A DNA stretch of 64,000 bases from Deltaproteobacteria bacterium. GTDB taxonomy: Bacteria > Desulfobacterota > Desulfomonilia > UBA1062. Where the stretch lies: NCBI GenBank assembly GCA_018433085.1, contig JAHDRW010000013.1, positions 124,001-188,000 of the forward strand, given 5' to 3'. The translations under genes were made by a program, and so were the position numbers. Each line of letters starts with the position of its first letter. Within the stretch, counting starts at the first letter, position 1. The notes beneath the pieces are model-generated. The model did not search any database. It was not told the origin of the DNA and was given only the letters and a program-made list of their open reading frames with translations. Of this stretch, positions 43,519-51,636 are shown piece after piece.

Positions 43519-44856
43519 ATGAGGGTCATCATTATCGGCGGCGACGCGGCGGGCATGAGCGCGGCAAGCCAGATCAAACGCCTGAGACCGGATTACGAGG
43601 TCGTGGTCTTTGAAAGGGGGGAGTATATCTCGTACGCCGCGTGCGGGATCCCGTACTTCTTAGGGGGAGCGGTCGGCTCCATGGACGATCTGCTGGAGCT
43701 TTCGCTCGATGATGCGCGGGAAAAGCGCAAGATCGATGTGCTGCTCGGCCATACGGTCACGGCAATCGCTCCGGCCGCGCGCACCGTGATTGTCGAGCAC
43801 GGAGGGACCTCCCGGGTCGAGCCCTGGGACCGGCTCGTCATCGCGACCGGGGCCCGACCCAGGACCCAGGGAATCGATATCCGCGGCTTCGGGAATGTCT
43901 TTACCATGAACGACCTCCCCGACGCCCGAAGGATCATGAATTTCGTGGCGAGACAAAGACCGGGGAGCGTTGCCGTTATCGGCGGCGGGTATATCGGGCT
44001 GGAGGCGGCGGAGCAGTTTCGCGGGCTCGGGATCGACACGACCCTGGTCCACCGCCGCGAAGACCTTCACCGCTCGTTTGAAAAGGAAATCTCCGACATT
44101 ATCAAGGGGAGGCTCTCAGGGAACGGGGTCGGCTTGAACCTCGGAAAGCCGTTTCTGGGCCTGGAGAAACGCGGAGACAAGGCCGGGGTCGTGCTCGATT
44201 CCGATGTGCTCGAGTTCGACGCGGTCCTGCTCACCCTGGGCGTGGAGCCGAACAGCGATCTTGCCGAAGACGCGGGGATCGGCCTGGGGGTCAGCCGGGC
44301 CGTGAAGGTCAACGAGTTCATGGAGACCGATGCCGAGGGGATCTATGCGGCAGGCGACTGCGCCACGGCCCGGATGAGCGTCTTCGGGCTCGATGTCCAT
44401 GCCCCGCTCGCGCTCAAAGCCAACAAACAGGGGCTCATCGCGGGCATGAACATCGCGGGCACGCGCGAGGCCTTTGCGGGTGTCCTGAACACGGCCATCA
44501 CCAAGGTCTTCGACCTGGGCGTTGCCCGGACCGGGCTCTCGTACGACCAGGCCGTGAAGCTCGAGCTCGAACCCGAGAAGGTCGTGGTCAAGTCAAGGGA
44601 CCGGGCCCGGTACTACCCCGGGTCTTCCCCCCTGGAATCCCTGGTGATCGTCAGCCGGAAAGACCGGCGCGTTCTCGGCGCGCAGCTCGCCGGCAGGCCG
44701 GAGGCGGTCAAACGGATCGACGTCTACGCGACCGCCATCTTCTGCGGCATGACCGTGGACCAGGTGTTCGATCTCGACCTTGCCTATGCACCGCCCTTCT
44801 CGCCGGTGTACGACCCGGTGCTGCTCGCTGCCCGTGTCGCCCGCAAGGCGAAGTGA
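43519..44856 (+). CDS. CoA-disulfide reductase / NADH oxidase-like flavoprotein
   Basis: A 445-residue pyridine-nucleotide-disulfide oxidoreductase. FAD-binding GGDAAGMSAASQ (7-18) and NAD-binding VIGGGYIGLEAAEQ are clear. The single redox cysteine Cys42 (SYAACGIPYFLGG) is placed as in CoA-disulfide reductase and NADH peroxidase. The C-terminal dimer domain with LDLAYAPPFSPVYDP is also typical. It may reduce CoA disulfide, polysulfide or oxygen with NAD(P)H; sulfur reduction fits an anaerobe. Start at 43519 has GAAGGAGG 8 nt upstream; an earlier GTG sits inside the ribosome site. Confidence 0.88.
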   Translation: MRVIIIGGDAAGMSAASQIKRLRPDYEVVVFERGEYISYAACGIPYFLGGAVGSMDDLLELSLDDAREKRKIDVLLGHTVTAIAPAARTVIVEHGGTSRVEPWDRLVIATGARPRTQGIDIRGFGNVFTMNDLPDARRIMNFVARQRPGSVAVIGGGYIGLEAAEQFRGLGIDTTLVHRREDLHRSFEKEISDIIKGRLSGNGVGLNLGKPFLGLEKRGDKAGVVLDSDVLEFDAVLLTLGVEPNSDLAEDAGIGLGVSRAVKVNEFMETDAEGIYAAGDCATARMSVFGLDVHAPLALKANKQGLIAGMNIAGTREAFAGVLNTAITKVFDLGVARTGLSYDQAVKLELEPEKVVVKSRDRARYYPGSSPLESLVIVSRKDRRVLGAQLAGRPEAVKRIDVYATAIFCGMTVDQVFDLDLAYAPPFSPVYDPVLLAARVARKAK

Positions 44857-44969
44857 GCGGGTTCGAAGATATATATTGTTCCCTTAAAAAAGGTGCATTG
44901 AAATCATCGTCCGGCAGCGAGGCATGCCTGGTTGCGAAATAAGGGCCGCTCGTCATAAAGAACAAAAGA

Positions 44970-44999
44970 AGCCCCGATGCCGAGGGTGCTGGTTTTTTC
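44970..44999 (+). terminator. Candidate terminator after the CoA-disulfide-reductase-like gene
   Basis: An imperfect hairpin (AGCCCC paired with GGG, one bulged T, GCT) is followed by GG and six T residues on the plus strand. Confidence 0.35.
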
Positions 45000-45038
45000 G
45001 ATGCTGATCATACTATCTATGGTATGGAGGAAATGAAA

Positions 45039-45263
45039 ATGACGAAGCTTAGTGCGCGAAACGTCCTGAAAGGCAAGGTGAAAAAGGTGACCCCGGGTGT
45101 GGTCAACACCGAGGTGATCATTGAGCTGCCGGGCGGCGCCCAGATCGTTTCCATCATCACCAAGCAGTCGGCCGAGGCAATGAAAATCGCAGAGGGCAAG
45201 GAGATCTCGGCCGTGATCAAGGCCTCAAGCGTGATGCTCGCGATAGAATGCGAGGGCTGCTGA
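45039..45263 (+). CDS. Mop/TOBE-domain molybdate-tungstate-binding protein (molbindin-like)
   Basis: A 74-residue protein that is a single Mop domain: LSARNVLKGKVKKVTPGVVNTEVIIELPGG, SIITKQSAEAM and ISAVIKASSVMLAIE follow the molbindin consensus, which binds molybdate or tungstate as an oligomer in the cytoplasm for storage or homeostasis. ATG at 45039 has GGAGG 8 nt upstream; earlier in-frame ATGs at 45024 and 45033 are too close. It fits the wtpABC transporter elsewhere in the window. The convergent NTPase gene is 9 bp away. Confidence 0.88.
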   Translation: MTKLSARNVLKGKVKKVTPGVVNTEVIIELPGGAQIVSIITKQSAEAMKIAEGKEISAVIKASSVMLAIECEGC

Positions 45264-45272
45264 GAAAAACAC

Positions 45273-45806
45273 TCAGAGAGGCCGCCGGCCTGCCGGGTCC
45301 AGGAGAAAACCGGCAATGACGCTCATGGTCCCGGGCGGGTCGCGGTCTGTGAATTCGACGACGCGATAGGGACACGCTCCGCCCAGGCGTGAAACGAGAT
45401 CGTCCGTGAGCTCGCGGCGCACCACGATGAGGGCCGGATTGGACGACTCCAGGAGCGCCCTGAACACAGGATAGTGTCCCCCGCCGTCCCTCTCCAGGAT
45501 ACCGAACTCGTCGAAGACAAAGGGCAGATCCGGCCTTATGGCCCTGAACCGGTCGTTCATCCGGTCGAACACCCCGGGGTTGAAGTAGAAGCGCTTGGTG
45601 TGTACCTCGGTTTTCATGGGCGTGGTGACGGCCATGGGCACGAGTTCGTTTCCCGGCAGGACGAGCAGGGATATCCCGGTGACTACACCCTGATCCATGA
45701 CCTTGAGGCTCAGGAACCCCTGGGCCGCGATCTTTTTCTCTGAAATGACTTTTCGCAGGAGCGTGGTCTTTCCCGCACCCTTTTCTCCGGTAAGGACGAG
45801 GATCAT
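45273..45806 (-). CDS. THEP1-like P-loop nucleoside-triphosphatase
   Basis: A 177-residue protein beginning MILVLTGEKGAGKTTLL, with Walker A GEKGAGKT (7-14). FVFDEFGILE is a Walker B/catalytic segment like the DE(I/F)G-x-(M/L)E of THEP1 nucleotide phosphatases, and HTKRFYFNPGVFD resembles the family's mid segment. THEP1 proteins hydrolyse NTPs slowly and their role is unclear. It is the last gene of the TonB/ABC/radical-SAM operon, overlapping the preceding substrate-binding protein by 4 nt (ATGA). In that setting it might energise maturation or insertion of a cofactor; this is inference. Confidence 0.75.
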   Translation of the reverse strand: MILVLTGEKGAGKTTLLRKVISEKKIAAQGFLSLKVMDQGVVTGISLLVLPGNELVPMAVTTPMKTEVHTKRFYFNPGVFDRMNDRFRAIRPDLPFVFDEFGILERDGGGHYPVFRALLESSNPALIVVRRELTDDLVSRLGGACPYRVVEFTDRDPPGTMSVIAGFLLDPAGRRPL

Positions 45807-46783
45807 CGGCTGCCCCTTTCCGGGAGGGACACGGGCTCGGGATACGAGCCGTAGAACCTCAAGTAAAACCCTTTTGCCTCCTTCTCCATGTCGAAATCGA
45901 CCTGGTCGGGATAAAGGACGCCGGCCAGCCACATGATGCCCAGGATCGACTCGGGTGATGGCAGGTCCCAGGAATCGATGTACAGGGGAAAGGTGTAGAC
46001 GTCCCGCCTCGATACTGCAGTGATGCTCTGGAGACTTTTATCTCCGAGGAATTCACCCGGCAGCGACGCACTCTGGTACGGGAGCGTGAGGATGAAATCG
46101 GGGTTCCACGAAAGCAGGTGCTCCCTGCTGACCGAAACCCATCCCCCTCTTCCCTCGCGGGTCACGTTGATGCCTCCTGCGAGGCCTATCACCCGGTCCT
46201 GGTAGAAGTCGCCGCCCACCGAGCTCAGCATGTGAGATCCGGCGAGATAGACCTTTTTCTTCGGCTTCACGCCTGCGGTCTGGCGGGTGATGAAATCGAT
46301 CTTTTCGCGGTAATAGGTGCTGACCTCCCGGGCGCGTTCCTGCCTTCCCAGGACATCCGCCATGAGACCGATGCCCGTGATCAGGGAGTCCGGGTCCTCC
46401 ACCACGATGCAGAAGACCGGGATCCCCGCCGACTCGAGATCCCTCACCTGCTGTCCGGGCGAGGTGAAGACCAGGTCCGGCTTCATCTTCAGAACCTCCT
46501 CGACGCTGGAGTGACGGTCCGCGATCCCTGCCTCCAGGAGCCGGGGAAAGATGATCTGCGCGACCGGGCTCGCCTTGGTGGAGATGCCCACGAGCCTTTC
46601 CCTCTCGCCTAGGATCAGAAGCATCCCGGTGGCCACGCGGTATGGCGACACGATCCGGTCGATCGTTTCGGGGATGTTTACCGTTCTTCCCGTCATATCC
46701 ACGATCTCGCGGCCGTATACGGCCTGCGCGGGAACGAGCGCGCAGCACAGGACAAGGAAAAGGGAGATGCAGCCAGCTCTCAT
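45803..46783 (-). CDS. FecB/BtuF-like metal-complex ABC substrate-binding protein (second copy)
   Basis: A 326-residue exported protein: signal peptide (residues 1-24, ending PAQAVYG), then EIVDMTGRTVNIPETIDRIV, the standard opening of siderophore/haem/cobalamin binding proteins. GIPVFCIVVEDPDSLI, YLAGSHMLSSVGGDFYQD and SWNPDFILTLP follow the class III bilobal pattern. GGAGGTGA precedes the ATG by 4 nt. It overlaps the radical-SAM gene upstream (ATGA) and the NTPase downstream (ATGA). It is related to, but clearly different from, the binding protein at 49787-50824 in the same operon; both share the GGDFYQ / WDxPxPESxLGIMWLA segments. Confidence 0.85.
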   Translation of the reverse strand: MRAGCISLFLVLCCALVPAQAVYGREIVDMTGRTVNIPETIDRIVSPYRVATGMLLILGERERLVGISTKASPVAQIIFPRLLEAGIADRHSSVEEVLKMKPDLVFTSPGQQVRDLESAGIPVFCIVVEDPDSLITGIGLMADVLGRQERAREVSTYYREKIDFITRQTAGVKPKKKVYLAGSHMLSSVGGDFYQDRVIGLAGGINVTREGRGGWVSVSREHLLSWNPDFILTLPYQSASLPGEFLGDKSLQSITAVSRRDVYTFPLYIDSWDLPSPESILGIMWLAGVLYPDQVDFDMEKEAKGFYLRFYGSYPEPVSLPERGSR

Positions 46784-48786
46784 GATATCACCTCCAGGGT
46801 GCCGTGATGGTGCAGGGACGTGCAGTGGCATTCGATGGTGAAATCTGCCGGAAACGCGGTATGGGTCATGATGCTCCGGTTCCCGATGCTCACCGTGGTC
46901 TTGCCGGATCGTCCGAGATCTGCGGTGAGACAGTCGCTGTTGAACGGCGCGTGCCGCGAGAAGGGATTGATCAGGGGCCGGCTCTTCCAGTGTGGATAGG
47001 CGAAGAAATGCGGGTTGAGCGTGCGGCCGGTTGAGACGACCATGTACTGGTGGAGCGTAGACCCATAGGGTATGCCGCCCATGGAATTCGAAACCTGCGC
47101 CTTGTCGAAGGGAAAGTGCCTGTTCCCGACTCCGTCCAGAACCACGAGGAGCACCTTCCTGCCGGATGCCACGGCCACGGACACGATCCGGCGGATATCC
47201 GAGAGGTGAGAGGGTACGGGCAGGCTGGTAAAGACCGGGACGTAAGAGTCCAGAGAATCGATGCGGTACGAGAACCTGCCCACGGATGAAAACGCCAGGA
47301 AGCGCCAGCCCTGCTCCGGGATCACGAAGTACTCCCCGTACAGGTCCGGGTCGAGATATTCCCCCAGCAACTCTCCGAAGCGCTCCCGCGGGTATACGGC
47401 ATCCACCCCTTCGAGCCCGGATATCGCTTCTGCATCTGCGGGTCCGGTGTGATACAGGCAGGCGATCCCGTCGTCCGCCGAGGCAATGCCCTGGATGTGC
47501 CTTTCGAGGTTGATCGAGCCCTTTGCAGGCACCATGTCGCCCAGGCCGACAACGAGATAATCGTAGCCTGTCTCGGCGATGAGTCTTTTGATCTCCTTGT
47601 GAGCGATCCCGACAAACTCCTGGTATGCCTGTTCATCTTCCCGGTGCTGCGCCACGAACGCGCACTGGGCGTAGGTCGCCACCACGAGGTCCGGGGAGCA
47701 GGCATCCACGGATGCGAGCGCCGCGTCCGTGACCCAGGCATCCGATGTCGCCTCCATGTCGCCGGGATAGGGGTTTCCGGAAACGAACCCGTCCAGGGGC
47801 GCGGGCTGGACATGCTCGGCGGGGAGGCAGTTCGCCATGTCCACCACGCTCTTCCATCCGCCCACCTCGATGACGCCCTTTCTCGGGTCTTTCTCCACCC
47901 CGTCGCCGCCGGGGTCCATGCAGACCTTTCCCGTGAACGCAACCCGAGACCCGCATGCCGGGCAGCCGCCTTCCCGGATGCGGGCATCGAAGAGCGTGGC
48001 ACCACACCCGCCGGTGCTCACCCGCTTGAACACCAGCTCGCCGCACCGGGGGCACAGGGTGTCCACCCAGATGGAATTGGCGAAGTTCTCCAGATAGATG
48101 TAGTCGAGGAGATCCTCTGCCTCGTTTTTCAGCTCGATCATGTCGGCGATCCCTGTCCTGGGCAGATCCCGGTACTCGTATTCGGGCAACAGCCTGAAGA
48201 TATGCCAGGGAATGCCCCGGGAGACACCCGAGATCGTGGCCGCAATGTGCATCATGTCGCGCCGGGTCATGCTCGGCACGTACGGGGTGGTCACCTCAAC
48301 ATGCACGCCCTTTTCATGGAGCGCCTCGATGGTCTGCACGACCTGCTCGAAGCTCCCGCCCCTGCAGACCTCGCGGTAGAATCCGGTATCGGGGCCTTTG
48401 ATGCTGACGTTGGCGCAGGAGATCTCGCTGCCCAGGATGATCAGCTGCCCTTCCGTGAAGAGCCCGTTCGTGGAGCAGCCCGCCATGATCGATCTCTCGC
48501 GTGCTGCCTGCGCTATGTCGATGAAATACGAAAAGCTCACCGCTGGTTCGTTGGCGCTGAAGCTGATCAGGCCGGCGCGGGCGGCAGCCGCCTTGTCCGC
48601 GACCTGCTCGGGCGCGAGGTCATAGAACAGTGCCGGCTCGTTGAGCAGGTGCTGGTTCATGCAATATCTGCAGTTGAGGTTGCAGCCGTAGGTGCCCACG
48701 GACACGGTCCGTATTCCCGGATGGAAGTGGAAAAAGGGAATACGCTCCGCATGGCCCGGATACAGCGTGGTCAGGGGATAGTTCAT
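46780..48786 (-). CDS. Large radical SAM protein with zinc-ribbon and C-terminal AlkP-like segment
   Basis: A 668-residue cytoplasmic protein. The radical-SAM core (about 20-240) has CNLNCRYC: Cys35, Cys39, Cys42 in a CxxxCxxC motif, with the HFHPG opening and FSANEPAVS typical of pyruvate-formate-lyase-activase and AmmeMemoRadiSam relatives. Residues 245-280 form a Cys-rich ribbon (Cys245, 248, 261, 275, 278). Residues ~340-668 resemble the alkaline-phosphatase superfamily in style (TDAALASVDACSPDLVVATYAQ, YDYLVVGLGDMV, VLLVVLDGVGN) but lack its usual DH ligands; I cannot assign it firmly. AAGGAG is 7 nt before ATG. It overlaps the permease upstream and binding protein downstream by 4 nt. 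Substrate unknown. Confidence 0.75.
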   Translation of the reverse strand: MNYPLTTLYPGHAERIPFFHFHPGIRTVSVGTYGCNLNCRYCMNQHLLNEPALFYDLAPEQVADKAAAARAGLISFSANEPAVSFSYFIDIAQAARERSIMAGCSTNGLFTEGQLIILGSEISCANVSIKGPDTGFYREVCRGGSFEQVVQTIEALHEKGVHVEVTTPYVPSMTRRDMMHIAATISGVSRGIPWHIFRLLPEYEYRDLPRTGIADMIELKNEAEDLLDYIYLENFANSIWVDTLCPRCGELVFKRVSTGGCGATLFDARIREGGCPACGSRVAFTGKVCMDPGGDGVEKDPRKGVIEVGGWKSVVDMANCLPAEHVQPAPLDGFVSGNPYPGDMEATSDAWVTDAALASVDACSPDLVVATYAQCAFVAQHREDEQAYQEFVGIAHKEIKRLIAETGYDYLVVGLGDMVPAKGSINLERHIQGIASADDGIACLYHTGPADAEAISGLEGVDAVYPRERFGELLGEYLDPDLYGEYFVIPEQGWRFLAFSSVGRFSYRIDSLDSYVPVFTSLPVPSHLSDIRRIVSVAVASGRKVLLVVLDGVGNRHFPFDKAQVSNSMGGIPYGSTLHQYMVVSTGRTLNPHFFAYPHWKSRPLINPFSRHAPFNSDCLTADLGRSGKTTVSIGNRSIMTHTAFPADFTIECHCTSLHHHGTLEVIS

Positions 48787-49790
48787 ATGCGTTCTCCTTG
48801 CGAGCGTTTGAGCAGATAGGCGAAAAACGGCGCCCCGATGATGGCGGTCACGATGCCGAGCGGAATCTCCTGGGCTGCAATGATCCTCGCCAGATTGTCC
48901 ACCAGGAGCATGTAGGCCGAGCCCATGAGAGCGGACGCGGGGATGAGCCGTTCGTGGTCCGCGCCGACCATCATCCGGCACAGGTGCGGGACCACGAGGC
49001 CCACCCAGCCGATTATCCCGGCAATGGCCACGATGGATGCCGCGATCATGGTCGAGCACACGATGATGATCAGATAGAGGGCCGTGGTGTTGATCCCCAG
49101 CCCCTTTGCCTCGTCGCTGCCCATGGACAGGATGTTGAAGCGCCACCTGAGCGTGACGAGCAGGCCCACGCAGATGATGATCACGGGCGCGGTGGTTGTC
49201 ATGTCGGATATCTTGACCGAGGCAAGGCTCCCCATGAGCCAGAACACGATGGCCGGGAGTTTGGTGTAGGTGTCGGCCATGTACTTGAGCAGGGAGATGA
49301 GCGCGGAGAAGAAGGACCCCACCACCACCCCTGCAAGTACCAGGGAATAGGTAGAAAACCTGCCTCCCAGCCGGGCGATGAAATAGGTGATGCTCACCGC
49401 GATCATACCGAACACAAAAGCAAGGAGCTGGATGATCCGGGTGTCGTCGAACAGGAGGATGGCCAGGGCCGCTCCGAACCCCCCGCCGGACGAGACTCCG
49501 AGGATGTAGGGCGAAACCAGGGGGTTGCGAAAGATCCCCTGGAAGGAGGCTCCCGTGATCCCGAGGCCCGCACCCACGAGCATGGCGATCAGGATGCGGG
49601 GGAGCCTCACCTGGAACAGGACCACCCCTGCCACCCGTATGTCGCTGTCCGCGGAATACGAGAACGGGTGCATGATCACGTGCCATATCTCCCCGGCAGG
49701 GATGTGGTACCTCCCCAGAAAGAGCGAGATCGCGAAGATCAGGACGTTTGCGGCGAGGAGGAGAAGGATGTAATGCCGGGCCGGTTTCAT
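48783..49790 (-). CDS. FecCD-type ABC transporter permease
   Basis: A 335-residue inner-membrane protein with about ten helices, the usual size of the FecCD/BtuC family that imports siderophore, haem or vitamin B12 complexes. FQGIFRNPLVSPYILGVSSGG (about 83-103) and GFVGLVVPH-like WVGLVVPHLCRM are family signatures, and LIPASALMGSAYML follows. GGAGG lies 4 nt before ATG. Its ends overlap the binding-protein gene (upstream) and radical-SAM gene (downstream) as ATGA, so it is translated as part of the chain. Only one permease and one ATPase serve two binding proteins. Confidence 0.92.
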   Translation of the reverse strand: MKPARHYILLLLAANVLIFAISLFLGRYHIPAGEIWHVIMHPFSYSADSDIRVAGVVLFQVRLPRILIAMLVGAGLGITGASFQGIFRNPLVSPYILGVSSGGGFGAALAILLFDDTRIIQLLAFVFGMIAVSITYFIARLGGRFSTYSLVLAGVVVGSFFSALISLLKYMADTYTKLPAIVFWLMGSLASVKISDMTTTAPVIIICVGLLVTLRWRFNILSMGSDEAKGLGINTTALYLIIIVCSTMIAASIVAIAGIIGWVGLVVPHLCRMMVGADHERLIPASALMGSAYMLLVDNLARIIAAQEIPLGIVTAIIGAPFFAYLLKRSQGERI

Positions 49791-50824
49791 GGCGCCTCCA
49801 GGACTTCGGCGATTTCGTCCGCGCCAGGCGTGTAGCCGTAGCAGGTGCGGTAGAACTCGGTCATCTCGGCGGCCATGTCGAAGTGCACCTCCTCGGGGTA
49901 GAGCATGTTCGCGAGCCACATGATTCCGAGCAGCGACTCCGGGGTGGGGACATCCCACGAACCGATGTACGAGCGCGACATGAAGACGTGACGGTTCTTC
50001 ACCGCCGTGATCTCCCCGAGCCTCGTGTCCTGCATGAAATCCTTCACGCGTGCCGTTCCGTAGTTGCCGATGAAAATGAAGTCGGGATTCCAGAGCAGGA
50101 GGTGCTCTACGGAAACCGAGCACCAGCCGCCGCGGCCTTCTGCCGCCACATTTATCCCGCCTGCGTGCTCGATGATGAAATTCTGGTAGAAATCTCCGCC
50201 TGCCGTACTGAGCATGGCGGGTCCGGCGAAGTACACCTTTTTTCTCTTCACAATGTGCGCGGTTCTCTCCCGGATAGATACGAGCTTCTGCCGGTAATAG
50301 TCCGCGACCCGCGCGGCCTGTTCGCGGCGGTTCATGACCTCCCCGACCAACTCGATTCCCCGGATGAGCTCTTCGGGGTTCTCCAGTCTCAGGGCGACGG
50401 ATGCGACCCCGAGCTCGGAATAGTCGTTTGCGGTCGCGTTTCTCGTATGGGTGAACACGACATCGGGCTGCATCCTGACGATCTCCTCGCGGGAGATTTC
50501 GCCGTGATCGGTCTGACCGGGCTGGTAGATCCCGGCGATGGGTGGATATATCCTCTTCATTACCTCGTTTACGTCCATATGCGATATGCCGGTCAGGCAT
50601 TCCTGCGCACCTACGAGAAACATGAGCTGGGTGGCGACCGGGTACATGGCCGTGACCACATGTCTCACCTCGCCCGGGATCGGAACCTCCCGGCCGGTCA
50701 TGTCGCATATGATGCGCATGTGACCTCCGCCAGCCGTTTCTTGCGTTGAAAGGTGCAGGAGCACTGCGCCGGTCAGGGCACCCGCAACCACGATGAAAAG
50801 GGCGTACAAACGGAATTGTTTCAT
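49787..50824 (-). CDS. FecB/BtuF-like metal-complex ABC substrate-binding protein
   Basis: A 345-residue protein with an N-terminal hydrophobic segment (about 6-30) that may be a signal anchor rather than a cleaved signal. The mature part begins IICDMTGREVPIPGEVRHVV and has VGAQECLTGI, MQPDVVFTHTRN, GPAMLSTAGGDFYQNF and WDVPTPESLLGIMWLANMLY, matching periplasmic binding proteins of iron-complex/cobalamin importers. GAGGG is 8 nt before the ATG. The start overlaps the ATPase stop and its stop overlaps the permease start. Its ligand is not predictable; no cobalamin riboswitch is seen upstream of the operon. Confidence 0.87.
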   Translation of the reverse strand: MKQFRLYALFIVVAGALTGAVLLHLSTQETAGGGHMRIICDMTGREVPIPGEVRHVVTAMYPVATQLMFLVGAQECLTGISHMDVNEVMKRIYPPIAGIYQPGQTDHGEISREEIVRMQPDVVFTHTRNATANDYSELGVASVALRLENPEELIRGIELVGEVMNRREQAARVADYYRQKLVSIRERTAHIVKRKKVYFAGPAMLSTAGGDFYQNFIIEHAGGINVAAEGRGGWCSVSVEHLLLWNPDFIFIGNYGTARVKDFMQDTRLGEITAVKNRHVFMSRSYIGSWDVPTPESLLGIMWLANMLYPEEVHFDMAAEMTEFYRTCYGYTPGADEIAEVLEAP

Positions 50825-51633
50825 TTCGCGCACCCTCCCGTACACAGGGGGTGTTCGGCCGGGATGACACCGCGAATCCGCCCGTTCTGCCGGATCTCGT
50901 CCACTTGTATGGAGAATACCCGGGATATGGTGTCCCGGTTTATGACCTCGTGGGGCGGCCCGCTCATCAGGAGACGACCCTGGTGGAGGATCATCACCTC
51001 GTCACAGAAATGCAGGGCCAGGTTCGGATCGTGGATCGCCGTGATCACAAGCAGGCCCTGTTCGCGTACCAGGTGCCTGAGGATCGAGAAGATGAGCGTC
51101 TGGTTGCGGAAATCCAGGTGGGAGGTGGGCTCGTCGAGGATCATGACCGGCGTTTCCTGGGCCAGTGCCCGGGCGATGAGGACGAGTTGGCGTTCTCCGC
51201 CGCTGATGTTCGCGTAGGGCTTCCCGGCCAGGTGAAGGATGCCGACCTCCCTCATGGCCCTCTCCGCAGCCTCGCGGTCATCCCTGCCCGGCAGCTCGAA
51301 AGTACCGACATAGGGCGCCCTGCCCATGAGCACCATGTTCCGGACCAGATAGGGGAAGATGATCGTGTGCTCCTGGGGCACGAGACTGATCTTGCGCGCG
51401 CTCTCGTTCCTGCTGAGCTCGTGGATCGGAGTGCCTTCCAGGGTGACGGATCCGGTAAATCCGGGGAGCAGACCCGAGATGCACCTCAGCGCCGTGGTCT
51501 TTCCCGACCCGTTGCCGCCCATGAGCGCATAGAACATGCCGGGCAGAAGCGAGAACGAGAGGCCTTCGAACACCGTTCTCTCCGGGTCGTACCCGAAGGT
51601 CAGATTCTGTGCCTGGATCAGCGCGGGTTTCAT
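50821..51633 (-). CDS. FecE/BtuD-type ABC transporter ATP-binding protein
   Basis: A 270-residue ATPase. Walker A GGNGSGKT (39-46), Q-loop LVPQEHTI, signature ISGGERQLV, Walker B VMILDEPTSHLD and switch His in TAIHDPN are complete. The short helix-rich C-terminal end (HPLCTGGCAK) is compatible with FecE/FhuC/BtuD relatives, which energise import of metal chelates. It lies 3 bp after tonB and overlaps the following binding-protein gene by 4 nt, linking the inner-membrane importer to the TonB energy system in one transcript. Confidence 0.92.
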   Translation of the reverse strand: MKPALIQAQNLTFGYDPERTVFEGLSFSLLPGMFYALMGGNGSGKTTALRCISGLLPGFTGSVTLEGTPIHELSRNESARKISLVPQEHTIIFPYLVRNMVLMGRAPYVGTFELPGRDDREAAERAMREVGILHLAGKPYANISGGERQLVLIARALAQETPVMILDEPTSHLDFRNQTLIFSILRHLVREQGLLVITAIHDPNLALHFCDEVMILHQGRLLMSGPPHEVINRDTISRVFSIQVDEIRQNGRIRGVIPAEHPLCTGGCAK

Positions 51634-51636
51634 GGT

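Noticed and set aside
46780-49686. A single 968-codon frame joining part of the permease region to the radical-SAM gene
   Set aside because: The upstream third is the permease gene read in the wrong frame. The ATG at 48786 with AAGGAG and the ATGA overlap mark the true radical-SAM start.
48783-50870. A 695-codon frame joining the binding-protein region to the permease
   Set aside because: Upstream part is the binding-protein gene out of frame; the permease starts at 49790 with GGAGG.
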